From contig JBAOHD010000019.1 of NCBI GenBank assembly GCA_037046615.1, positions 62,001 to 126,000 of the forward strand: 64,000 nt of DNA. Reading direction: 5' to 3'. This document shows, one piece after another, positions 1 through 8,219 of this stretch (position 1 is its first letter; each line of letters opens with the position of its first letter). Position numbers and translations under genes: made by a program. Below the pieces are notes generated by a model. That model did not search any database. It was not told where the DNA came from and saw only the letters and a list, made by a program, of their open reading frames with translations. The stretch is from Phosphoribacter sp037046615 (GTDB taxonomy: Bacteria > Actinomycetota > Actinomycetes > Actinomycetales > Dermatophilaceae).

Positions 1-2
1 GC

Positions 3-149
3 AAGGCCCAGGGGCTGTGGCCGTTCGTCCACTTCAACCGCACCCATGTCGTGCCGCCCTGCACGACGAGCATCGACGACGTCCACGAGGGACTCGCGAT
101 CCTTGACGAGGCGCTCGCGGTGACCGACCGTTACTACACCGGCAGCTGA
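3..149 (+). CDS. Class III aminotransferase, C-terminal end (partial)
   Basis: Only the last 48 codons are present; the gene enters from the left edge and stops with TGA at 147-149. The visible tail has an HVVPP segment followed by a helix reading EGLAILDEAL. This is the usual end of class III, PLP-dependent aminotransferases of the aspartate aminotransferase family protein type, in which this small C-terminal domain closes the active site. The PLP lysine and cofactor motifs lie outside the window, so the substrate cannot be named. The stop slightly overlaps the 3' end of the convergent phospholipid gene. Assignment to the fold type is moderately sure; the substrate is unknown. Confidence 0.55.
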   Translation, partial: KAQGLWPFVHFNRTHVVPPCTTSIDDVHEGLAILDEALAVTDRYYTGS

Positions 150-905
150 CTCTCGGCTGGGAGCGGGCTGGCCGCTGCGCTCACCCCGACTGCCCTTCGG
201 CGGCGCCGGGCGGTGAGCCACAGCGACTCGCCGGTGTAGAACGCGATGTAGGCCAGGGAAGCGGCGACGACCCACGCAGGAGGCGTGGGCAAGGTGGCGA
301 CGATCACGGCATACGCGACGAGCCAGAAGCCCGGCACCGACCATGTTGGCGACCCACCACGTCTCGGTCCGTGAGGGATAGACATAGCCGATCGGCACGA
401 AAACCAGTGCGGTGCAGACCAAGACGAGCGCACTCGTGGCGACCGGCCCGAGCCCGAGCACGATGACGTAGAACGCGACGACATTCCAATACGACGGAAA
501 CCCCGTGAAGAGGTGGTCGTCGGTCTTCGCGTCGGCGCGACAAAACTGATAGCACGACGCGAGCAGCGGCGCGCACGCGACGATCCAGCCGAGCGGACCG
601 TGCGGCAGGAAGCCGCCGATCCACAGCAGCACGATCGGCGCGAAACAGTAGGTGAGGTAGTCGACGATGTTGTCCAGCAGCGCGCCGTCGAATCCGGGCA
701 GCACCTCCTTGACCCGGCACCGGCGGGCGAGCAGCCCGTCCGTCCCGTCGACGACCATCGCGATGAGGAAAAGCCACAGCGCCGTCGTCACCTCGCGTTG
801 CTCGATCGCGACGACCATAAGGAACGCGAGGACCGCACCGAAGGCGGTGTAGAGATGCACCAAGGCGGCCGGCAGGCGTCCGGATGGTGCCGTGTGGAGG
901 GTCAT
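134..905 (-). CDS. Phosphatidylcholine synthase-like CDP-alcohol phosphatidyltransferase (frame interrupted)
   Basis: This is an integral-membrane enzyme that would transfer a phosphatidyl group from CDP-diacylglycerol to an alcohol. The CDP-alcohol phosphatidyltransferase signature is visible near residues 48-75: DG, then DGLLARR, then a G and two further aspartates (FDG...LDNIVD). The longer spacing inside the motif and the RVKEVLP segment resemble bacterial phosphatidylcholine synthase (Pcs), which uses free choline. Several hydrophobic stretches suggest 6-8 membrane helices, and the length of about 256 residues fits Pcs. The frame shifts by one base near 345. The upstream frame holds the catalytic motif and the downstream frame the last helices, so one extra base restores the protein. 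ATG at 905 is divergent from the next gene. Choline specificity is inferred. Confidence 0.6.
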
Positions 906-999
906 GTCGCCTTCGCGTCGGGCCAGAAAGTCGCCCAAGTATGCCGCGTGCCGGGCCGTCGTGGGCGGGTTTGGCTCACCTTTGCGGCAGGATGGGCCG

Positions 1000-3384
1000 G
1001 TGCGCACGTCACCGGTCAGCGTGGAAGTGGTTGAGCCGCAGATGGCCGACCGCGTGCGGCGCGCGTCCGATGTCTATCTCCTGCTCGGGTATGCCGCCCT
1101 CGCGTTCGTCGCGATCAGCCTCGGCAACCTCGCCGTCTCGACAACCGGGGCGCTCGAACAAGAGCTCACCGCCGCGACCAGCGGCCTGCCACGGCTGTTC
1201 CTCTCGCTCTTCAGTTGGGTCGCCGGTGTGGGGGTGCTCATCCTGCCCGTCGCAGTCGGACTCGACCTCGTGATCCGGCGCCGGCCGTGGCAACTCATCC
1301 ACGCCCTGCTCGGCACCGGGATCGCAGCGGGCATCGCGCTGGCGTTGAAGCTGGCCATCCTCGACGGTCAGCTCTCGCATGTGCTGGCCGTGCTCACCCG
1401 CCCGGTCCTGAGTTCGGGGCGCACCAACCCGCTCGACATCGTCATCGTCGCGTTGACCGCGCTCGTCGTCGTCGCCAACATCAGCGGGCGCCGGTGGCTC
1501 GTGCCGCTGGCCTCGCTCGTGCTCGGCTCGATCACATTGACCTCGTTCCTTGCCGGAGCCAACACGGCGCTCGCGCTGCTGTGCTCGTTCCTGCTCGGCG
1601 GCATCGTCGGTCATGCGGTGCGCTATGCCTTCGGCACGTCGGCGACCCGGGCGCCGGGCACCGACGTGGCGCGCGAGTTGCTCATCGCCGGCACCGACCT
1701 GCACACGCTCGTCCTCGTCGACGACTACGACGACGGTGCGCGGCTCTACCACGCTCGCGGTCGCAACGGCGCGCTCGACGTCCACGTTTTCGACCGGGAC
1801 ACTTTTGGGCTCGCCGCAGGCTGGCGCTTCCTCAACAGGTTGCGCCTGCGGGGCGCGTCAGCGCGCGGGCCGGCGCTCACGTTGCGCGCAGCCGTCGAGC
1901 ATCGGGCCCTGCAGGCGTATGCCCTGCATTGGGCCGGAGTGACCGCCCCTTATCCCGTCGCGATCGTCGACGTCGAGGGCGTGTCGGCTGCGATCGCGAT
2001 GACCCGCGTCGAAGGGCGCTCCCTGCGCGAGATCGGCGGCGATCTCACCGATGAGCAAGCGCGTGCCGTCATCCGCCTTGTCGCGACCCTGCAACGTCAC
2101 CGGATCGCTTTCCGGGGCCTGAGCCGCGACACCGTCGCGATCTTGCCTGACGGCAGCGCGGGCTTGCTGACGACCGGAGACGGTGATGTCGCCAGTGACG
2201 ACATCGCGCGTCGCACTGACGCTGCGCGACTCATGGTCATGCTCGCCCTCGGATTCGGCCCGGCGCGTGCCGTCGCGGTGGCGGTGGAGGAGGCCGGCCC
2301 GAAGTTCGTCACGCGCACCCTGCCGTTGTTGCAGCCGTTGGCGCTGGGGCGCCCGCTGCGCAGCGAGCTCAAGGGGCACAAGAAACTCCTCGACGAAGTG
2401 CGGGAGCAGATCCTCACCCTTGAGCCGGCCAGCGAAGAACCCGCGACCATCCAGTTGCGTCGCTTCTCGCTCAAGGGGCTGTTGACGCTCGTCGGTGGTG
2501 CTGTCGCGGCATACATCGTCTTGCCCCAGCTCGTGCGGGTGGACTTTGCCGCGGTGTTCTCTCGCGCGGAGTGGCACTGGGCGCTGGCCAGCCTCGTGAG
2601 CGCCGTCCTGACCTTTGCGGGGGCCTCGCTCGTCCTGCATGGTTCCGTGCCGGTGAAGCTGCGTTTCGTGCGCACCTACATGACCCAACTCGCCGTGGCG
2701 TTCAGCAGCCTCGTGGCCCCGGCGACGATCGGCAATATCGCGCTTAACACCCGCTATCTCCAACGAGCCGGAGTCGCACCCGCCGCTGCCGGGGCGAGCG
2801 TGGGGCTGGCGCAGGTATTCCAATTCACCTCCTATGCAACCCTGTTGGCCCTGTCCAGCGTCATCGCCGGGACTGGCCCGAAGGCGTCGTTCGAGCCGCC
2901 GGCCAAGGTCGTCGCAGCGATCCCCGTCGTCCTCGTGCTGGTCGCCGGGCTCTTCGCGGTCCCGCGGGTGCGGGCCTTCTTCCGCGAACGCGTTATCCCG
3001 CAGTTGCGCGCCGTCGTGCCACAGATCGTGGGCGTCCTCCAGCGGCCGGCCAAGCTCGCCGAACTCCTCGGTGGAGCACTGCTCTTGGACATCACCTTCG
3101 TCTCGGCGCTCTATTGCGCGTGCCGCGCGTTTGGGGTGCAGCCGCCGATCGCGGCGGTCGCGGTCGTCTACTTCGCCGGGGCGATCATCGGGTCTGCGGT
3201 GCCGACACCCGGTGGCCTGGGCGGCATCGAGGCGGCTATGTCGGCGGGTCTCACGATCGCCGCCGGCGTGGACTCCTCGACGGCGGTGTCGGCGGTGCTG
3301 CTCTACCGCATCATGACCTACTGGCTCCCGATCCCCGCGGGTTACGTCGCGCTGCAACGGCTCCAAGCCAAGGACGCGATCTGA
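1000..3384 (+). CDS. Flippase-like membrane protein with internal degenerate kinase-like domain
   Basis: A protein of about 794 residues. The N-terminal third has roughly six hydrophobic helices. The middle (about residues 230-470) reads like an aminoglycoside-phosphotransferase/ABC1-type kinase fold but has RGLSRDTV where an HGD-type catalytic loop is expected, so it may bind a ligand rather than phosphorylate. The C-terminal third is a lysylphosphatidylglycerol synthase-type flippase region (UPF0104-like) with several helices and the usual PTPGGLGGIEA segment near the end. GTG at 1000 is chosen because AGGA lies about ten bases upstream and the longer frame from 892 would overlap the divergent gene. 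It probably acts in lipid or glycolipid transfer across the membrane; the substrate is unknown. A neighbouring phospholipid gene supports an envelope role. Confidence 0.6.
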   Translation: MRTSPVSVEVVEPQMADRVRRASDVYLLLGYAALAFVAISLGNLAVSTTGALEQELTAATSGLPRLFLSLFSWVAGVGVLILPVAVGLDLVIRRRPWQLIHALLGTGIAAGIALALKLAILDGQLSHVLAVLTRPVLSSGRTNPLDIVIVALTALVVVANISGRRWLVPLASLVLGSITLTSFLAGANTALALLCSFLLGGIVGHAVRYAFGTSATRAPGTDVARELLIAGTDLHTLVLVDDYDDGARLYHARGRNGALDVHVFDRDTFGLAAGWRFLNRLRLRGASARGPALTLRAAVEHRALQAYALHWAGVTAPYPVAIVDVEGVSAAIAMTRVEGRSLREIGGDLTDEQARAVIRLVATLQRHRIAFRGLSRDTVAILPDGSAGLLTTGDGDVASDDIARRTDAARLMVMLALGFGPARAVAVAVEEAGPKFVTRTLPLLQPLALGRPLRSELKGHKKLLDEVREQILTLEPASEEPATIQLRRFSLKGLLTLVGGAVAAYIVLPQLVRVDFAAVFSRAEWHWALASLVSAVLTFAGASLVLHGSVPVKLRFVRTYMTQLAVAFSSLVAPATIGNIALNTRYLQRAGVAPAAAGASVGLAQVFQFTSYATLLALSSVIAGTGPKASFEPPAKVVAAIPVVLVLVAGLFAVPRVRAFFRERVIPQLRAVVPQIVGVLQRPAKLAELLGGALLLDITFVSALYCACRAFGVQPPIAAVAVVYFAGAIIGSAVPTPGGLGGIEAAMSAGLTIAAGVDSSTAVSAVLLYRIMTYWLPIPAGYVALQRLQAKDAI

Positions 3385-3471
3385 CCCCGGCTCTTCTGGC
3401 TTCGGTCTCCAGATTGCATGGTGCGTTGCGAAATGGCTTGCGATTAGAACAGGTGTTCGGTACAATGAAGC

Positions 3472-4778
3472 GTGTCGAAAGGCGCGCTCAGCACAGCCGC
3501 AGTCGAGGACTTCGTTTCTCGGCTGTCGCTGCTCAAGGCCGACGTGTCAGACACGGAGCGCCTGCGCCAACTTTCGGCACGTGAGGCCATCAAGGCTGCT
3601 GCCGCCGCGGCGCAGGCACGCGTGGCGGTCGCATTCGACGCGTCCCAGTGAGCTCACCAGCGTGCGACCGGGGTGCCCGCAGCGAAGGTTGGCGCGGGGA
3701 TCGCCGAGCAGATCGCGTTGGCTCGCCGCGAGTCGTCAGCGAGGGGGAGCCGCCATCTCGGGCTCGCCCGCGCTTTGGTCACTGAGTTGCCGCACACTCT
3801 TGCTGCCCTGACCCACGGTGACCTCAGCGAATGGCGCGCGACTCTCGTCGCTCAGGCGACGGCCGTCCTGTCCTCCGCCGACCGACAGGAGGTGGATCGC
3901 CGCCTTGCTGGGCGCCTTGAGGGTCTATCGGATCGCCACGTTCGGGCCGCAGCACAGGCGGTTGCCTATGAGCTCGACCCCCGCTCCGTCGTCGATCGTC
4001 AGTCGTATGCCGCGTCGCAGCGCCGCGTGGCGATCCGTCCCGCGCCGGACGCCATGGCCTACCTCACGGCGCTCCTCCCCGTCGTCCAAGCTGTTGCTGT
4101 CGTCAAGTGCCTCCACGAGGCCGCGGGCGCGGCACGCGCCGCTGGCGACGCACGCTCTTCGGAGTCGACCAGGCGGCCGCGATGGTGGAGGGCTACGGCC
4201 CGGTGCCCTCCGGCAGCATCCGCCAGCTACTGGCCCGCCCAGTTGCATCGCCAGCGCAGACGTCAGCCGGCCCGCCGACATCGATGAGGCCGGATCCCGA
4301 CCCGCGGGTGTGGTTGCGCAGGTTCTACGCCGACCCGATCAGCGGGGTCATCACATCCTCAGAACGCACGAGACGGCTCTTCGACGCTCACGTCCGACGA
4401 CTCGTGATGGCGCGCGACCAGTGGTGTCGCACGCCCTTCTGTGGTGCGCCGATCAGGCATGTCGACCACGCACTCGGCTTCGCCCGCGGAGGCGCGACGT
4501 CGGTGGACAATGCCCAGGGGCTGTGCGATCGGTGCAACCACGCCGAAGAGTCAACGGGGTGGACGACGACGACAGCTGTCGGTCGGACAGGGGAGGCGAT
4601 CGTGACGACCACCACGGCCGCCGGCATTCGTTACTCGACCTCGGCGCCAGCCTGGCGTCCAGGATGGGACGTCTCCAACGAGACTTCCTCAGCAACACAA
4701 CCTGAGGGCGACGACGAGAGCACCGCGCTCGTCGAGGGGCCGGGCGACGACCATGACGCAATCCCCGAGTCGGCCTGA
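3472..4778 (+). pseudogene. DUF222/HNH endonuclease of the 13E12 family, decayed
   Basis: The reading starts at GTG 3472 and resembles DUF222 proteins (LARRES, RHLGLARAL, GDLSEWRATL, LRPAPDAMAYLT-type segments), ending in an HNH nuclease domain. The HNH part has WCRTPFC, HVDH, an Asn-rich loop and CDRCNH, so metal- and DNA-cleaving residues remain. Two lesions break it. An in-frame TGA at 3649-3651 sits where the family normally reads through. Near 4140-4180 the frame changes and about 50-60 expected residues between the DUF222 core and the VEGYGPVP segment are missing. That deletion cannot be repaired by one base, so real decay is likely. These genes are repeated in many actinobacterial genomes with unclear function, possibly mobile. 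Confidence 0.7.
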
Positions 4779-4822
4779 TCTGCCGCCAGCGTGAGTGACC
4801 CGGCGGAGCGCACCGGGCCGCC

Positions 4823-5704
4823 TCAGCCGGCCGCGGCTTCGACCTCTTCTGGTGTCGCCTTGCGCACGACGATCCGCGTCCACGCCCCGACATAGATCCG
4901 GTCACCGTCGTCCAGCTCGCGCTTGGGTCCGACGTCGATCGGGTCCTCTGGCAGAGCCGCCGATGCCGCTCCCACAAACGTGCCATTGGCCGACCCGAGG
5001 TCTTCGACGAACCACCGCGTGCCGTCCGTCGTGAGTTGGGCGTGCCGACGGCTCACGCCACTGTCCTGGAGGCAGTCGATGTCAGGCGTGATGTTCTTGC
5101 TCGTGGAGACGCGCCCGATGAGTGCGCTGCGCACCGCGAGCGGCACGACGACCGGCAGACCGGGCGACGGCATGGGCTCTTCGGCCTCTTGCACGGCATA
5201 CCACTCAGGGTCGATCCACACCTCGGCGACCCATTCGACGGCAATGGTCGGCGGTATGCCGGTCGCCGCAGCAGGTGCCTCAGCGGTGGGGTCGGTGGAC
5301 GGAGTGGCACCAGGGTGAGCAGCGAGCGCAGACGACTCGGGGGATGCGGGATCCGCCGCGCTCGCCCCGGCTGCCTCAGTCGCACCTGCCGCCACTGCCG
5401 ACTCGGTCGCAGGTGCCGCAACGCCCCGCGGCATCGCGCCGGTCGTGAAGTCATAGCCGCACGCCTCGCAGAAGAGCGAGTCGTGGGCGCTGCTGCTCTG
5501 ACAGTTGGGGCACGTTTGCGCCTCTGGTCCCGCAGGGACAGACGAGCTTGCAGCGCTCGCCCCCCCGAAGGAGCCGTAGCTCCCTTCGGCGGCACTCCCG
5601 CCAGCACCCCCGCCAGCCTTCGGCTGGGCGTTGGCGTCGATCTCGGCACCACACGTGTCGCAGTAGTCGTCCGCTTGGGACGTGTGACCGTTCGGGCAGA
5701 CCAT
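4823..5704 (-). CDS. Zinc-ribbon and FHA-domain protein (last gene of PknG/TelA operon)
   Basis: A 293-residue cytoplasmic protein. Residues 3-18 form one zinc ribbon (CPNGH...CDTC), residues 65-82 a second (CPNC...CEAC). An Ala/Pro/Ser linker follows to about 150, then a C-terminal FHA domain (about 195-280). The FHA core shows IGR near 197, SRRH near 218-221 and LGSANGT near 236-242, the residues that contact phosphothreonine. FHA proteins bind Thr-phosphorylated partners, and in mycobacteria and corynebacteria the PknG substrate GarA/OdhI is an FHA protein. This protein could be the local reader or substrate of PknG, although the GarA N-terminal ETTS motif is not visible. ATG at 5704 comes two bases after the VWA gene's stop, so translation is probably coupled. 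Confidence 0.75.
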   Translation of the reverse strand: MVCPNGHTSQADDYCDTCGAEIDANAQPKAGGGAGGSAAEGSYGSFGGASAASSSVPAGPEAQTCPNCQSSSAHDSLFCEACGYDFTTGAMPRGVAAPATESAVAAGATEAAGASAADPASPESSALAAHPGATPSTDPTAEAPAAATGIPPTIAVEWVAEVWIDPEWYAVQEAEEPMPSPGLPVVVPLAVRSALIGRVSTSKNITPDIDCLQDSGVSRRHAQLTTDGTRWFVEDLGSANGTFVGAASAALPEDPIDVGPKRELDDGDRIYVGAWTRIVVRKATPEEVEAAAG

Positions 5705-5706
5705 GC

Positions 5707-6984
5707 TCACTTCTTGATCCTCCGAGTCTTCGTGGATGCGGTGTCCAGCGCCATCTCGTCGAGCCGTTCGACAGCCTTCTTGAGTCGCACCGTGCCGGCC
5801 TCGGCGTTGTCGATCTCGACGACCTTCTTCAGGCGTGAGGTCATCTCGTCGTCTCCAGTTGCCGTCGCGAGCTGGACGGCGCGGCCGAGTTTGCGGGTCG
5901 CGCCCTCCTCGTCGCCCGCGGCCTTCGCCGCGAGACCATCCTGGATGGCGGCCGCGAGCTCTGCCTGCCCGGTGTAGCGGGCCACCTGGTCGTCGATCCG
6001 GGTCGTGAGGGATTCGTCGCTCGACCACGTGGCCTTGACCAGGCCCTGGGCCTGCACCTCGTTGTTGACGACGACCTGGACCCGGGAGGCCAACTGCTCC
6101 TGGCCAATGCTCTTGGCGGGCAAGCGAACTGCCACGTGGTAATCCCGTGACTCGTCAGCCCACGCACCCGTGGGGAAGGCCGCAGTCAGGGGGTTGACGA
6201 GGGTGCGCTTAGAGGTGATGTCCTCCAGGTGCGGTGCGACCTGCTTGACGAAGAGCACCTGCGCGCCCTGCGGCGCCCACACACGCAGGTCGACGGCTGA
6301 CACACCACGGGCCATGGACGCGCGGATCAGCGACTCGAACTCCTGCGCCATCCGGTCGGGCGAGGGGATGAGGTCGACCGTCCCGAGCAGGGCCGACGCG
6401 ATCCGCCGGACCTCACCGACCTCCCACCGGTCACCGAGACCGCGGCAGTCGCACTGGAAGAAGCCGGTGGCCCCTTGGATTGCCCACGTGAGCTGATCTG
6501 GCGTCTCGTGCTCGTTGGCGCCGTCGGTGAGGAGGATGGCATGGCGCTGCGTGACGTGGGGGACGGTGAGGAAGACCTCCTTGGCCTTGGTCAGCCAGGT
6601 CCCCATCGCGGTGCCGCCGTCGGCCTTGAACCGCTGGACTGCGGCGATCGCCTCGGCCCGGGTCCGCCCGTCCATCCGGACCATCTGCTGCGCACCGTAT
6701 GCCGGGTAGACGAGCGTCCCGACGTGGTTGCCGGCGATGACCGCAAACCACGTCCCGTCGTTGATCTCATTGAGCGCCACCGACGCGGCATACCGGCCTT
6801 GAGCGATGCCATTGCCGCTCATCGACCCGGACGTGTCGACGATGACGATCTCGGCGGCCTCGGAACCCACCGCCGCGCCGGCCTGCCCGGCGCCGCTGCA
6901 GGTCACCCGGACGATGGCGTGGACGTCCGTGCCGCCGTCGGGGAGGAACTCATTCTGGAAGACCTCACTGGTGAACGTCGCCAT
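5707..6984 (-). CDS. VWA-domain protein (TerY-like)
   Basis: A 425-residue protein with a von Willebrand A domain near its N-terminus. The metal-ion-dependent adhesion site is intact: DTSGS at about 50-54, the GGTAMGT threonine loop, and the TDGANE aspartate. The rest is a beta-rich region followed by a charged helical tail (about 340-425). In Ter-type stress systems a VWA protein (TerY) is encoded beside a PP2C phosphatase and a Ser/Thr kinase, as here. ATG at 6984 is chosen because GAGGAG lies eight bases upstream; it overlaps the phosphatase stop by 20 bases. It probably acts as a metal-binding scaffold in the cytoplasm, since no signal peptide is visible. Binding partners are inferred from gene order only. 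Confidence 0.75.
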   Translation of the reverse strand: MATFTSEVFQNEFLPDGGTDVHAIVRVTCSGAGQAGAAVGSEAAEIVIVDTSGSMSGNGIAQGRYAASVALNEINDGTWFAVIAGNHVGTLVYPAYGAQQMVRMDGRTRAEAIAAVQRFKADGGTAMGTWLTKAKEVFLTVPHVTQRHAILLTDGANEHETPDQLTWAIQGATGFFQCDCRGLGDRWEVGEVRRIASALLGTVDLIPSPDRMAQEFESLIRASMARGVSAVDLRVWAPQGAQVLFVKQVAPHLEDITSKRTLVNPLTAAFPTGAWADESRDYHVAVRLPAKSIGQEQLASRVQVVVNNEVQAQGLVKATWSSDESLTTRIDDQVARYTGQAELAAAIQDGLAAKAAGDEEGATRKLGRAVQLATATGDDEMTSRLKKVVEIDNAEAGTVRLKKAVERLDEMALDTASTKTRRIKK

Positions 6985-8219
6985 CGGGGCGCTCCTCTCG
7001 GGGGGCAATCGGGTCAGCGTCTGGGGCTGAGTCTGCCGTGAGAGGCCCGACTCGGGCCAATGCGGCGGTGATGTTGTCGATGCCGCCACTGGCGTTGGCG
7101 AAGTCGACAAGCGCTCCGGCGAGGGCCAGGGGGTCGTGTCCACGCTCGGCAAGGGCAGTCACCGACCGCGCCACGAGATCGCGCAGGTCGGCCGGGGCCG
7201 ACGAGTAATTCCAGAGGCCGTCGCTGCACACGAGCAGCCAGCCGGGCTCGGTGAGGTCGACGGCGGTCGTGTGGGGAGTGAGGTCGTCGGGCGAGTCCAC
7301 CCCCAACCAGCGCGTGATCGCATGGGCCTGCGGACCGGTCTCCGCCTCCTTGCGGGGGACACCTTCCCGGATCTGCTCAGCGGCAAAGGAGTCGTCGTGG
7401 GTGAGCTGCACCGGCGTGCTCGCGGGGTCGTCGGGCAGCCAGTAGGCGCGGCTGTCACCGACATTGCCCACGACAGCAAGGGTGCCGTCGATCACCGCGG
7501 CGACGAAGGTGCATGACGGCGGTGCGGGTGTGTCAGCCGACGGAGTAGCCGTGACGACGGCTCCCCGGGCCGCGCTGACCGCCTCGCCCAATCGGGCCGA
7601 CATCGCCGACATCAACGCCTCCCGCGTGCCCATCCCGCGGGGAATGGGAGCGCTGAGGGTCTCGCGCGCCGACCGGGCGGCTGCGAGGCTCGCGATGTGG
7701 GAGTCGGTCGTGTTGGAGACCCCGTCGCACACGACGATGGTCGCCTGCCCGAGCTGTGCCTCGGAGGCCTGCAGTGCCATCGCGTCTTCGTTACGGGTAT
7801 GCCGTTTGCCGATGTCACAGACCCCCGCCACCCACGCGGCGGGCGCCTCGGTGAAATGGTTGCGAGGGTCGGGCTGTTTGCTCCCGCACTGGTCGCAGTA
7901 GCCGTCGACGTAGGATCCCTCGCCACACGCCGAGCACGTGAGCTCGGCCGGGTGGTCGACTTCCACGGCGACGCCGCCAATGACCGGGCCCGTCCAGCCC
8001 ACATCGAGCGGTGACTCATCCCCGGCTGCGGCGGTGACAGCAGGAGCATGAGCCTGGCGTGGCATGGTCTGCCCGACGGCGCCTTCCGGAGGCAGGGCCG
8101 AGGTGGCGAAGTCCAGGCCGCACGCCTCGCAGAAGGCAGCCTCGAGCGTCCGGTCGGCGCCGCATGCGGGGCAGAGCAGCGTCCCGGACGGTTCGTCGGC
8201 AGCTCGTCGGTGTCGTCAT
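6965..8219 (-). CDS. PP2C-family Ser/Thr phosphatase with N-terminal zinc ribbons (frame shift near start)
   Basis: This dephosphorylates Ser/Thr residues and is the likely counter-enzyme of PknG. PP2C motifs are present in order: GKRHTRNEDA, VVCDGVSN, GNVGDSRAYW, SDGLWNY and GGIDNIT, which supply the aspartates that hold two metal ions. Two zinc ribbons precede them (CPAC...CEAC, then CSAC...CDQC). The catalytic frame is open from ATG 8065, but the first zinc ribbon lies upstream in the same frame without a start. An ATG at 8219 overlaps the pknG stop as ATGA, like other junctions in this operon. One extra base between about 8180 and 8219 would join the two. I therefore give 8219 as the true start and 8065 as the conservative one. 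Confidence 0.75.

Noticed and set aside
1858..3465. A 535-codon minus-strand open frame opposite the flippase-like gene
   Set aside because: The composition (Arg, Asp, His, Gln-rich) is that of an antisense frame. No ribosome site or motif supports it.
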